Positions 17,132 through 26,791 of a DNA stretch of 40,877 nt are shown here, piece by piece. The first letter of the stretch is position 1, and the number at the start of each line of letters is the position of its first letter. Position numbers and translations under genes: made by a program. The notes beneath the pieces are model-generated. The model searched no databases, had not been told where the DNA came from, and saw only the letters and a program-made list of their open reading frames with translations. Source of the DNA: Bacillota bacterium (GTDB lineage Bacteria; Bacillota; Clostridia; Peptostreptococcales; Anaerovoracaceae); the NCBI GenBank assembly GCA_022767945.1, contig JALENF010000024.1, forward strand, positions 1-40,877, read 5' to 3'.

Positions 17132-18979
17132 ATGAATATAAAGCTTTCACAGTATAGTTTTCCTGATGACCTGAAACAGATGGATATCGACGATATGAAA
17201 ATACTGTCTGAGGTTATCAGAGACTTTCTAATAGATAAAGTATCCAGGACCGGAGGGCACCTTGCATCCAATCTGGGAGTTGTTGAGCTGACTATTGCTC
17301 TCCATAAGGTGTTTGACAGTCCGAAAGATAAGATAATATGGGATGTGGGACATCAGTCATATGTTCACAAGATTCTTACAGGCAGAGCGGAAGGGTTTGA
17401 TACACTCCGTCAGTTCGGAGGAATGAGCGGATTTCCGAAAGCCAGAGAAAGTGAACATGATGTCTTCGACACAGGCCATTCAAGCACATCCATCTCAGCC
17501 GCCGCCGGAATGGCAGCTGCCAGAGATATTAAAGGTGAGAAGGGCGAGGTTATTGCTGTCATAGGTGACGGCTCTCTTACCGGTGGAATGGCCTATGAGG
17601 CGCTGAACAATCTGGGCGCATCAAAATCAAAGGCAATAGTTATCCTGAACGATAACGGTATGTCAATTTCAAAGAATATAGGCGGAGTATCGCAGCACCT
17701 GAACAGTCTGCGTGTATCCGACAGATATATAAAAGCTAAATCAGACATAAAGAACAGACTTCAGAATATAGGAAAGCTGGGAAACACTATATACGAAGGA
17801 CTGGACTCGGCTAAGGAGAAAGTGAAGTATGCCATAATGCCCCGAGGAGTAATCTTCGAGGAACTTGGCTTTACTTACCTGGGGCCTATTGACGGTCATA
17901 ATCTGGAGGCTGTGATAGAAGTGCTTGAACAGGCTAAGCATGCAAAGGGGCCGGTTCTGGTGCATCTGATAACGAAAAAAGGAAAAGGGTATGAAGATGC
18001 AGAAAATAATCCAAGCAAGTTTCATGGCGTCTCACCTTTTAATCCTGAAACAGGAAGATCAGAAAAGAAAAGCGTGATTTCATATTCAAACGTATTCGGC
18101 AGAACTGCGGTAAAACTTGCAGAATCGGACAGCAGTGTTGTTGCAATTACGGCAGCGATGGGTGAAGCAACCGGACTGGGTGAATTCTCACGGAGATTTC
18201 CGAACAGATTTTTTGATGTCGGAATAGCGGAACAGCATGCAGTTACTTTTGCTGCCGGTCTTGCAAAATCAGGTATGAGACCAATTGTGGCAATTTATTC
18301 ATCTTTCCTGCAGAGAGCCTATGACCAGATTATTGAGGACGTATGTCTTCAGAATCTTCCGGTTATATTTGCGATAGACAGAGCGGGAGTTGTGGGCGCA
18401 GATGGAGCAACTCATCACGGAGTTTTTGATCTGTCATATCTGAGGTCGATTCCAAACCTGACAGTTTTGACACCGACCTGCGGAAACGAGCTTGCTGCCA
18501 TGCTAGAGCATGCATTAACGATAAACGGTCCGGTAGCTATCCGTTATCCGAGGGGAGAGTGCAATTTCAATGAGGACTCTATTGAACCCTACGATGATTA
18601 CAACTGGAGGCTTTCGGAGGGCAGGGATCTGGATATCTGGGCCTGTGGAAGAATGGTGGATACTGCTGTTGAAGTAAAGAACAGACTTGTTTTGAAAGAT
18701 ATAGATGCCGGAATTGTAGCAGTAACCAAGGTTAAGCCTCTGGATCTTACAGAACTGGGGTCGTCAGACATGCCGGTTGTGACATTAGAAGATAATTCTC
18801 TTTCTGGAGGTTTTGGTGAATGCTTCAGATCATTATCCGGAGTAGAGAAGGTTATCAGTATTGGCTGGCCTGATGTTTTTGTTGAGCATGGCGATATAGA
18901 GTCATTGGAAAAGAAGTATGGACTTGATGCTGAGTCTGTTGTGGAAAGGATATGTGAAGAATTTGAAAGAAAGGCTTGA
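17132..18979 (+). CDS. dxs: 1-deoxy-D-xylulose-5-phosphate synthase
   Basis: IIWDVGHQSYVHKILTGR, GDGSLTGGMAYEALNN, DRAGVVGADGATHHGVFDLSYLR, IRYPRGE. Confidence 0.97.
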   Translation: MNIKLSQYSFPDDLKQMDIDDMKILSEVIRDFLIDKVSRTGGHLASNLGVVELTIALHKVFDSPKDKIIWDVGHQSYVHKILTGRAEGFDTLRQFGGMSGFPKARESEHDVFDTGHSSTSISAAAGMAAARDIKGEKGEVIAVIGDGSLTGGMAYEALNNLGASKSKAIVILNDNGMSISKNIGGVSQHLNSLRVSDRYIKAKSDIKNRLQNIGKLGNTIYEGLDSAKEKVKYAIMPRGVIFEELGFTYLGPIDGHNLEAVIEVLEQAKHAKGPVLVHLITKKGKGYEDAENNPSKFHGVSPFNPETGRSEKKSVISYSNVFGRTAVKLAESDSSVVAITAAMGEATGLGEFSRRFPNRFFDVGIAEQHAVTFAAGLAKSGMRPIVAIYSSFLQRAYDQIIEDVCLQNLPVIFAIDRAGVVGADGATHHGVFDLSYLRSIPNLTVLTPTCGNELAAMLEHALTINGPVAIRYPRGECNFNEDSIEPYDDYNWRLSEGRDLDIWACGRMVDTAVEVKNRLVLKDIDAGIVAVTKVKPLDLTELGSSDMPVVTLEDNSLSGGFGECFRSLSGVEKVISIGWPDVFVEHGDIESLEKKYGLDAESVVERICEEFERKA

Positions 18980-19760
18980 TACATTACTTGTCAGACAAGG
19001 CTATTATGAGTCTCGTGAAAAGGCAAAACGTGCAATAATGGCTGGAATTGTCTTTGTAAACGGGCAGAAGAGTGACAAGGCCGGAAATATGATAGATACT
19101 GAAGCAGAGATTTTTGTAAAGGAAAATATCTGTCCGTATGTGAGCCGTGGAGGACTTAAGCTGGAAAAATCCATAAAGATGTTCAATCTGGATCTGACAG
19201 ACGATGTATGCATGGATATAGGGGCTTCGACAGGAGGGTTTACAGACTGTATGCTTCAGAACGGAGCCGTCAGGGTCTATGCGGTTGATGTAGGTTACGG
19301 TCAGCTTGACTGGAAGCTTCGCAACGATGAACGCGTTGTAAATATGGAAAAATGCAATGTCAGATATCTTGACCCTGAGACAATTGCGGAACCGGTTGAC
19401 TTCATCAGCATTGACGTATCCTTCATATCACTTAAGCTGATTTTCCCTGTTGCCGCTCAGCTCCTTGCTGATGACGGACATATTGTCTGTCTGGTAAAGC
19501 CTCAGTTTGAGGCAGGCAGAGAGCAGGTAGGAAAGAAGGGAATCGTAAGAGACAGAAAGGTTCATGAGGAGGTTATTGAAAACGTTATAAAATATGCAGC
19601 TGACAACGGACTTTATCCTCATGGTCTGACTTTTTCACCGGTAACAGGTGCAAAAGGAAATATAGAATATCTTTTATATCTTTCCAAACAGGAGGATATA
19701 AGTTATAATGAGGCTGTGATAAGAGAAACTGTTGATAGCTCTCATAGAGAGTTGGAGTAG
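18954..19760 (+). CDS. tlyA: TlyA-family rRNA methyltransferase (S4 + FtsJ-like)
   Basis: KERLDTLLVRQGYYESREKAKRAIMAGIVFVNG (S4), MDIGASTGGFTDCMLQNGA; GTG 18954 start overlaps the dxs end. Confidence 0.92.
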   Translation: MKNLKERLDTLLVRQGYYESREKAKRAIMAGIVFVNGQKSDKAGNMIDTEAEIFVKENICPYVSRGGLKLEKSIKMFNLDLTDDVCMDIGASTGGFTDCMLQNGAVRVYAVDVGYGQLDWKLRNDERVVNMEKCNVRYLDPETIAEPVDFISIDVSFISLKLIFPVAAQLLADDGHIVCLVKPQFEAGREQVGKKGIVRDRKVHEEVIENVIKYAADNGLYPHGLTFSPVTGAKGNIEYLLYLSKQEDISYNEAVIRETVDSSHRELE

Positions 19761-19792
19761 ATTTATTTTTTTAAAAAGGAGAGTTAAAGGAA

Positions 19793-20992
19793 ATGAAACT
19801 ATCAAACAAAGTGGAATCAATGCAGTTTTCACCAATCAGAAAATTCAATCCGATTGCACAGAAAGCTAAGGATGCAGGCAAGAAGGTTTATCACCTGAAT
19901 ATCGGTCAGCCTGATGTTGAGACACCTCAGTGTTTTATGGATGCAATCAAAAATTATGATTCAAAGGTAATCGCCTATGCTGAATCAGGTGGATTAACGG
20001 TATTGCAGGACGCTGTTACTGAATATTTCAAGAACTACAATATGGACATCGAAAGAAAAGACATGATCGTTACTACAGGAGGATCAGAAGCTCTTAACAT
20101 GACTTTCCTTTCAATTCTTAACGAAGGTGATGAAGTTCTTATTGCAGAGCCTTTCTACACAAACTACCACACATTTGCTACAGCAGCAGGTGGAAAGGTT
20201 GTTCCTAGTACAACTAAAGCTGTAGAAGGATATCACTATTCAAAGAGAGAACAGATTGAACCATTAATCACTGAAAAGACTAAGGCTATCTGCTGCATCA
20301 ACCCTGGTAATCCGACGGGAACAGTTCTGACAAGAGACGAAATGAAGCTTATCGGCGAAATTGCTAAGGAACACGACCTTTGGATCATCGCTGACGAAGT
20401 GTACAGAGAATTTGCTTACGACGGAAGAGAAGCAACATCTTTCGGACAGCTTGATGAATTCAAAGACAGAGTTATCATCGTTGATTCAGTTTCAAAGAGA
20501 CATTCCGCATGTGGAGCAAGAATCGGTTTACTTATCTCCAAGAATGAAGAGTTCATGAAGAATGTTATGAAGATTGCACAGGGAAGACTTTGCGTATCAA
20601 CTGTAGACCAGATTGGTGCTGCTGCTCTGTTCAGACTTCCACTTTCATACTATGATGAAGTTAAGGCAGAATACTGCGGAAGAAGAGACGTTGTTTATGA
20701 GGAACTGATGAAGATTCCTGGAGTTGTATGCCAGAAACCTGGTGGAGCATTCTATATGACTGCTAAGCTTCCTGTAGACAATATCGAAGACTTCCTGATG
20801 TTCCTGTTAACTGAATTCGAAGATAACGGAGAAACAGTAATGTTCGCTCCGGCTGAAGGATTCTACGCTACACCGGGTCTTGGCAAGGATGAAATGCGTA
20901 TTGCATACGTTCTGAACCAGGCTGATATGAGAAGAGGCGTTGAGCTTATCAGACTTGGTATTGAAGCTTATAACGCTAAAAAGGCTAAATAA
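19793..20992 (+). CDS. PLP-dependent aminotransferase class I/II
   Basis: HLNIGQPDVETPQ, NPGNPTGTVLTRDE, VDSVSKRHSACGARIG (PLP Lys). Confidence 0.93.
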   Translation: MKLSNKVESMQFSPIRKFNPIAQKAKDAGKKVYHLNIGQPDVETPQCFMDAIKNYDSKVIAYAESGGLTVLQDAVTEYFKNYNMDIERKDMIVTTGGSEALNMTFLSILNEGDEVLIAEPFYTNYHTFATAAGGKVVPSTTKAVEGYHYSKREQIEPLITEKTKAICCINPGNPTGTVLTRDEMKLIGEIAKEHDLWIIADEVYREFAYDGREATSFGQLDEFKDRVIIVDSVSKRHSACGARIGLLISKNEEFMKNVMKIAQGRLCVSTVDQIGAAALFRLPLSYYDEVKAEYCGRRDVVYEELMKIPGVVCQKPGGAFYMTAKLPVDNIEDFLMFLLTEFEDNGETVMFAPAEGFYATPGLGKDEMRIAYVLNQADMRRGVELIRLGIEAYNAKKAK

Positions 20993-21036
20993 TTGTACTG
21001 AACTTTTACATATAGATTTAAATATGTGAATTCTGC

Positions 21037-21090
21037 GCAGGGTCGTCATCTTAAGATTTGTATTTCTTGAGATGACGGTTCTGTTTTTTT
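21037..21090 (+). terminator. Intrinsic terminator after aminotransferase gene
   Basis: CGTCATCTTAAG (21044-21055) / CTTGAGATGACG (21066-21077), followed by an uninterrupted T run. Confidence 0.85.
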
Positions 21091-21105
21091 TTACATATTT
21101 TAATA

Positions 21106-21125
21106 TTTTGTTAAAATTAACAAAA
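21106..21125. promoter_or_regulatory. Palindrome TTTTGTTAA-AA-TTAACAAAA upstream of por promoter (Rex-box-like)
   Basis: Perfect 9-bp inverted arms; half-sites TTGTTAA/TTAACAA. Confidence 0.4.
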
Positions 21126-21139
21126 AAATATGTAATTAT

Positions 21140-21168
21140 TTGACTTTATTTGACAATGGGGTTATAAT
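21140..21168 (+). promoter_or_regulatory. Sigma-A-type promoter for por operon
   Basis: TTGACT (21140-21145), 17 nt, TATAAT (21163-21168). Confidence 0.65.
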
Positions 21169-21216
21169 GATTGTCAAGTTGCATTCGTAAAAAAATATTT
21201 TATATAGGAGAAAGAA

Positions 21217-21810
21217 ATGTCTAATAAAATCAATGAAGCAGTTGAAATCAGATGGCATGGAAGAGGTGGACAGGGTGCAAAGACAGCATGTCTTATGCTT
21301 GCTGACATAGCTTTCACCTCCGGTAAATATGTTCAGGGTTTCCCTGAATATGGACCAGAGAGACAGGGCGCACCTATTACAGCTTATAACAGAATTACAG
21401 ATGCCCCTTGTAAAGTTCATTCTAACATCTACACACCTGATTATGTTGTAGTTGTAGATGAAACCTTACTTAAATCTGTAGATGTGGCAAAGGGGATTAA
21501 GAAGGATGGAGCCCTCATAATCAACAGTAAAAAGAGTCCTGAAGCATTAAGACCGCTGCTGAACGGATATAAGGGGAAAATCTGCACCGTGGATGCTGAG
21601 GCTATTTCAATTGAGTGTCTTGGAAAGAATTTTCCTAATATGCCTATGCTCGGAGCTATCGTCAAGGTAAGCAGGGTTATTGATGCACAGGAGTTCATCA
21701 GCAACATGCGTGAATCCTTCGAGCATAAGTTTGCCGGAAAGGAAAACGTAATAGAAGGAAATATGAAGGCTGTTGTTAAGGCTATGGAGGAAGTTGAGGT
21801 AGGAGAATGA
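21217..21810 (+). CDS. 2-oxoacid:ferredoxin oxidoreductase gamma subunit
   Basis: EIRWHGRGGQGAKTACLMLADIAFTSGKYVQGFPEYGPERQGAPI. Confidence 0.95.
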   Translation: MSNKINEAVEIRWHGRGGQGAKTACLMLADIAFTSGKYVQGFPEYGPERQGAPITAYNRITDAPCKVHSNIYTPDYVVVVDETLLKSVDVAKGIKKDGALIINSKKSPEALRPLLNGYKGKICTVDAEAISIECLGKNFPNMPMLGAIVKVSRVIDAQEFISNMRESFEHKFAGKENVIEGNMKAVVKAMEEVEVGE

Positions 21811-22112
21811 TTACTAAGGCTAAAGATATAAACGAAAAAATTACATGGCAGGACATAACTATAGGTGCTGAAATATATGAACCTGCAACTTCACTTCTTG
21901 TCGAAACAGGAGACTGGAGAGTCATGACGCCTGTTTTCAAGGAGGATGACTGCAGGCAGTGTATGCTTTGTGTTTTGTACTGTCCGGACAGTTCAATTCC
22001 GGTAAAGAATCACAAGAGACGTGACTTTGACTATATACACTGCAAGGGATGCGGAATCTGCGCCAAGGTTTGCCCTTTTGACGCGATAGAATTTGTAAAG
22101 GAGGATAAGTAA
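21807..22112 (+). CDS. 2-oxoacid:ferredoxin oxidoreductase delta subunit (2x[4Fe-4S])
   Basis: DCRQCMLCVLYCPDSSI and HCKGCGICAKVCPFDAI. Confidence 0.95.
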   Translation: MITKAKDINEKITWQDITIGAEIYEPATSLLVETGDWRVMTPVFKEDDCRQCMLCVLYCPDSSIPVKNHKRRDFDYIHCKGCGICAKVCPFDAIEFVKEDK

Positions 22113-23332
22113 TGTCCAGAAGAGATAGAATGTCAGGAAAAGAAGCCGTAGCGGAGGCTATGAGACAGATAAATCCAGATGTAATGGGGGCATTTCCTAT
22201 TACTCCGTCAACAGAGATTCCACAGTATTTTTCAAAATTTATTGCAGATGGTGAAGTTGATACTGAATTTGTTGCCGTTGAGTCAGAACACAGTGCAATG
22301 TCTGTCTGCATCGGTGCATCAGCTGCAGGTGCAAGAGCGGTAACTGCCACATCCTCTGCAGGTCTGGCACTTATGTGGGAACTGCTCTATGTTGCTGCAT
22401 CATCCAGACTGCCTATTACAATGGCGGTCGTAAACAGAGCGTTGACCGGTCCGATTAACATCAATAACGATCATTCCGATACAATGGGTGCAAGAGACTC
22501 CGGATGGATTCAGATTTATGCTGAATCGAATCAGGAGGTGTATGACAATTACATTCAGGCCATGCCTATTTCAGAGGCTATCAGACTCCCAATAATGATA
22601 TGCCAGGATGGATTTATAACGAGTCACGGTGTGTCCAACATTGAACTTCTGGACGATGATGAAGTAAAGGAATTTGTAGGAGAATACAAACCGGAGAACT
22701 ATCTGTTAAAGCACGAAAATCCTCTTGCTGTAGGTCCTTACGGAATTTCTCCTTACTACATGGAGGTTAAGAGAGCTCAGGCTCAGGCAATGAAGGATTC
22801 TATGCCGATTATAATGGAAGTTGCAGAGAAGTTCGAAGCATTGACAGGCAGAAAATACGGATTCTTTGAGGAATATATGATGGACGATGCAGAGGTTGCT
22901 ATCGTAATAATCGGTTCAAGTGCAGGCACAGGAAAAGAAGCTGTAGACAGGCTGAGAATGGAGGGAAAAAAGGTTGGCCTTATCAAACTGAGAGTTTTCA
23001 GACCATTCCCGAGACAGCCACTTGCTGAATCGATGTGTAAGGTTAAGGCTGTAGCTATAATGGATAAGGCTGAGTGCTTCTCTAACAGCGGCGGACCTCT
23101 GTTCAGTGAAGCAAGAAACTCCTTATATGATCTGCCTAATAAGCCATATGCAATCAACTACATCTATGGTCTCGGAGGAAGAGATATTACAGTTGAAGAT
23201 TTCTATGAAATCTATAATGACCTGTTTATCATCTATGATACCAACAAGCCGGGTGACATTTACAGATACGTTGGAGGTAGAGACTCCAGATACGGTGAAC
23301 ACGGATTCGACCACAGGAAATACGATGATTAA
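22112..23332 (+). CDS. 2-oxoacid:ferredoxin oxidoreductase alpha subunit
   Basis: GAFPITPSTEIPQYFSKF, VESEHSAMSVCIGASAAGARAVTATSSAGLALMWE. Confidence 0.95.
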   Translation: MSRRDRMSGKEAVAEAMRQINPDVMGAFPITPSTEIPQYFSKFIADGEVDTEFVAVESEHSAMSVCIGASAAGARAVTATSSAGLALMWELLYVAASSRLPITMAVVNRALTGPININNDHSDTMGARDSGWIQIYAESNQEVYDNYIQAMPISEAIRLPIMICQDGFITSHGVSNIELLDDDEVKEFVGEYKPENYLLKHENPLAVGPYGISPYYMEVKRAQAQAMKDSMPIIMEVAEKFEALTGRKYGFFEEYMMDDAEVAIVIIGSSAGTGKEAVDRLRMEGKKVGLIKLRVFRPFPRQPLAESMCKVKAVAIMDKAECFSNSGGPLFSEARNSLYDLPNKPYAINYIYGLGGRDITVEDFYEIYNDLFIIYDTNKPGDIYRYVGGRDSRYGEHGFDHRKYDD

Positions 23333-23359
23333 GCTTTGATACAGATGAGGTGAAAAAAT

Positions 23360-24289
23360 ATGGCATATGATTTAAAGAAAGAACTGGAAAAACCGGAGAG
23401 ACTGGCTGCCGGACACAGACTCTGTGCCGGATGTGGCGCAGGAATTGCAGTAAGAGGTGTGCTGAGAGCTCTTAATCCTGAAGATAAAGCTGTTATAACT
23501 AACGCAACAAGTTGTCTGGAGGTTTCTACTTTTATGTATCCTAACACTGCATATTATGACAGCTACATTCACAGTGCATTTGAAAACAGCGCAGCTACAT
23601 GCGCAGGAGTAGAGGCGGCATATAATGTTTTAAAGAAAAAGGGCAAGGTGAAGGACAACTTCAAGTTCATCACATTCGGCGGAGACGGAGGCACATACGA
23701 TATCGGTCTTCAGTCTCTGTCGGGAGCTATGGAAAGAGGTCATGACATGGTCTATGTGTGCTATGATAACGAGGCATATATGAACACAGGTGTACAGCGT
23801 TCATCATCCACTCCGAGGTTTGCTGATGCAACAACCTCTCCAGTAGGAAAGTATTCAACAGGTAAGACACAGAACAAAAAGAATCTCACTGAGATAATAG
23901 CTGCTCATAATGTTCCTTATGCGGCTCAGACAACATTTATCGGAAATTTTAAGGATTTACATGAGAAATCGCACAGGGCGATTTACACAGAAGGACCATG
24001 CTTCCTGAATATTCTTTCTCCGTGCCCTAGAGGATGGGGCTATGAAATGGCAGATATAGCAGAAATATGCAAGCTGGCAGTAGATACATGCGTGTGGCCG
24101 TTATATGAAATCATAGAAGGCGAATGGCATCTTACATACGAGCCTAAGAAAAAGCTTCCGGTTGAAGAATTCCTGAAGCGGCAGAACAGATTCAAACATA
24201 TGTTTAAGACCGGAAACGAGTGGATGATTGATGAAGCTCAGGCTTATGTAGATGAACAGTGGGAGAAGATTCTGTCAAAGTGTAAGTAA
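23360..24289 (+). CDS. 2-oxoacid:ferredoxin oxidoreductase beta subunit (TPP-binding)
   Basis: GHRLCAGCGAGIAVRGVLRAL, FGGDGGTYDIGLQSLSGAMERGHDMVYVCYDNEAYMNTG. Confidence 0.95.
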   Translation: MAYDLKKELEKPERLAAGHRLCAGCGAGIAVRGVLRALNPEDKAVITNATSCLEVSTFMYPNTAYYDSYIHSAFENSAATCAGVEAAYNVLKKKGKVKDNFKFITFGGDGGTYDIGLQSLSGAMERGHDMVYVCYDNEAYMNTGVQRSSSTPRFADATTSPVGKYSTGKTQNKKNLTEIIAAHNVPYAAQTTFIGNFKDLHEKSHRAIYTEGPCFLNILSPCPRGWGYEMADIAEICKLAVDTCVWPLYEIIEGEWHLTYEPKKKLPVEEFLKRQNRFKHMFKTGNEWMIDEAQAYVDEQWEKILSKCK

Positions 24290-24317
24290 CAGTAAAACAG
24301 TGAAGAAGATAAGTTTC

Positions 24318-24369
24318 AAAAAGAACTCTGAAGCAGACCGGACATTTGACCGGGTACAGGGTTCTTTTT
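24318..24369 (+). terminator. Intrinsic terminator after por operon
   Basis: AAAAAGAACTCTG / CAGGGTTCTTTTT stem ending in a T run. Confidence 0.8.
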
Positions 24370-24454
24370 GTATTTGCCATTATATAAATTGTAATTTATA
24401 ATCAAAGTATGTAGAACAAAAGTTATTGTCAGATATAAAAATACGGAGACAGAT

Positions 24455-25648
24455 ATGAACACGTTTGTAAAAAGATTCAGTGCAATACTGCTTGCGGTCT
24501 GTCTGACCATAGGTATGACGACCGCTACTGTTTCTGCAGTCTCGGCGGCGGTTTCGACAGGGACAACTATATCATCAATCGGTGCAGACCTGAGAGAGGC
24601 AATGAAGGCTCGTGAAAAAACCTTCACCTTTACGTACAAGCTGCCTTTTTCAAATAACGATGATGCATTTGCAAGCCTTATTGAAAAGGTCATGAATAAG
24701 GCTTTTGAACATACAGGTGATCCTGAAGAAGGGGACTATCTGAAGTATCATTTTTTAAGCTACAATGCATACGCAACTGTCAGTCCGAATGGTACGGCTC
24801 AAATTAAAATTCAAAACGAATATTACACCACTGCAGCTCAGGAAGCCAAGGTCACAGAAAAGGTTGACAGCCTTATCAGTCAGTGGAATCTGAAGTCCAG
24901 GTCAGATTATGAAAAAGCAAAGATTATATATGACTATATCTGCAGCAGTGTATCATATGATTATGAGCATTTAAAGGATCCGAATTATAAGCTGCAGTAC
25001 ACTGCTTATGCGGCTCTAATCAACGGAACCTCCGTATGTCAGGGATATGCCAATCTTGCATACAGGCTCTTCCTTGAAGCAGGTCTCGACTGCAGAATCA
25101 TAAGCGGAACTGCAAACAACGGACCTCATGCATGGAATATTGTAAAAATAGGAGGTCTGTATTATAATCTTGACTCCACATGGGATTCCAGACAGAGTGA
25201 TAACCGGTACAGATATTTCCTAAAGAACAACAAGAACTTCTTAGATCATACCCGCTACTCAGAATACTCGTCAGCAGCATTTAACCAGAGTTATACAATG
25301 GACGTTAACAATTACAGTCCGGAAGTCCCTGTGATAATTCAACCGGATCCAACAGCTTTGAGCAAGCTTTCTCCTGTTAAAAAAGGCCTGAAAGTCAGCT
25401 GGAAGTCACAGAGCAGTCTGGTAAACGGCGGACATATTACAGGATATCAGATCAGGTATTCAGGAAAATCAGATATGTCCTTTGCAAAAAAAATCACTGT
25501 AAAAGGGTATAAGACAGTAAATAAGACAATTACCAATCTTACACCTGAGAAGCGTTACTACGTTCAGATTAGAACATACAAGCTTATAAACGGCAGACCG
25601 TATTACAGTGCATGGAGCAAATACAGGTATGCCACAGCGAAAGGATAG
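24455..25648 (+). CDS. Secreted transglutaminase-like protein with C-terminal fibronectin type III domain
   Basis: Signal peptide; GTSVCQGYANLAYRLFLEAG (Cys), GPHAWNIVKIGGLYYNLDSTWD (His/Asp); Fn3-like GYQIRYS..KRYYVQIRTY. Confidence 0.88.
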   Translation: MNTFVKRFSAILLAVCLTIGMTTATVSAVSAAVSTGTTISSIGADLREAMKAREKTFTFTYKLPFSNNDDAFASLIEKVMNKAFEHTGDPEEGDYLKYHFLSYNAYATVSPNGTAQIKIQNEYYTTAAQEAKVTEKVDSLISQWNLKSRSDYEKAKIIYDYICSSVSYDYEHLKDPNYKLQYTAYAALINGTSVCQGYANLAYRLFLEAGLDCRIISGTANNGPHAWNIVKIGGLYYNLDSTWDSRQSDNRYRYFLKNNKNFLDHTRYSEYSSAAFNQSYTMDVNNYSPEVPVIIQPDPTALSKLSPVKKGLKVSWKSQSSLVNGGHITGYQIRYSGKSDMSFAKKITVKGYKTVNKTITNLTPEKRYYVQIRTYKLINGRPYYSAWSKYRYATAKG

Positions 25649-25651
25649 ACT

Positions 25652-26791
25652 ATGAAATTTATACATCTTTCTGACCTTCATCTGGGAAAACGCGTAAATG
25701 AATTCTCCATGATTGAGGATCAGGATTACATATTAAAGAAAATACTGGAAGTAATAGACGAAGAAAAGCCCGACAGTGTGATAATTGCAGGCGACGTCTA
25801 CGATAAATCAGTGCCATCAGCAGAAGCGGTGGCACTTTTTGACAGCTTCCTGGTAAGTCTGGCAGAGCGTAATATTCAGGTTTTCGTCATCAGTGGAAAT
25901 CACGATTCTGCGGAGCGTATAGCCTTCGGAAGCAGGCTTATGGATGCCAGCGGAATCCACCTGTCACCTGTATACAGCGGTGAGGTCAGTCCGATAGAAA
26001 TGTCCGACGATTACGGCAGGGTGAACGTTTACATGCTGCCTTTTGTTAAACCGTCAAATGTAAGAGCTTTCTTTCCGGAAAAGGAAATCTCTTCGTACAC
26101 CGATGCTGTCAAAACTGCCATAGACCGGATGTCCGTTGATCCATCCCAGAGAAATATTCTGATAACCCATCAGTTTGTCACAGGAGCCGCATCTGCAGGC
26201 TCTGAGGAACTGTCCGTTGGAGGCACAGATAATGTGGCCGCTGAAGTATTTGACGGATTTGATTACGTTGCCCTTGGACACATTCATCGTTCGCAGAAGT
26301 GTGGTCACGAATACGTAAGATATTCTGGAACGCCGTTAAAATACTCATTTTCTGAAGCAAAGGATCAGAAGTCGGTCACAGTTGTTGAGATGAAGGAAAA
26401 AGGCAATCTGGAGATATCATCTGTTCCTCTTAAGCCAAAACACGATATGGTGGAAATAAGAGGAACATATAATGAACTTATGCTGAAAAGCTTTTACGAA
26501 AACACATCTTACCGCTCAGACTACGTGCACATCACACTGACGGATGAAGACGATGTTCCGGATGCACTTGCAAAGCTCAGAGTTGTTTACAAGAACATTA
26601 TGAAGCTTGACTATGACAACACACGCACTCGCAATAACGCCGTGCTGAAAGATATTGAAGATGTGAAATCCAAGTCACCATTTGATTTGTTCAGTGAATT
26701 CTACAGGACACAGAACGGTCTGGAAATGAGTGATGAACAAGCCGAGACAGTAATATCACTTGTAGAAAAAATCTGGGAGGGGGACATTTAA
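25652..26791 (+). CDS. sbcD: Exonuclease SbcCD subunit D
   Basis: MKFIHLSDLHLGKRV, IIAGDVYDKSVPS, VISGNHDSAERIAFGS, YVALGHIHRSQ. Confidence 0.96.
   Translation: MKFIHLSDLHLGKRVNEFSMIEDQDYILKKILEVIDEEKPDSVIIAGDVYDKSVPSAEAVALFDSFLVSLAERNIQVFVISGNHDSAERIAFGSRLMDASGIHLSPVYSGEVSPIEMSDDYGRVNVYMLPFVKPSNVRAFFPEKEISSYTDAVKTAIDRMSVDPSQRNILITHQFVTGAASAGSEELSVGGTDNVAAEVFDGFDYVALGHIHRSQKCGHEYVRYSGTPLKYSFSEAKDQKSVTVVEMKEKGNLEISSVPLKPKHDMVEIRGTYNELMLKSFYENTSYRSDYVHITLTDEDDVPDALAKLRVVYKNIMKLDYDNTRTRNNAVLKDIEDVKSKSPFDLFSEFYRTQNGLEMSDEQAETVISLVEKIWEGDI

Noticed and set aside
24383-24400. TATAAATT-gt-AATTTATA palindrome upstream of the transglutaminase gene as an operator
   Set aside because: Entirely AT-rich apart from one G; could be chance promoter composition. 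Mentioned only as context.
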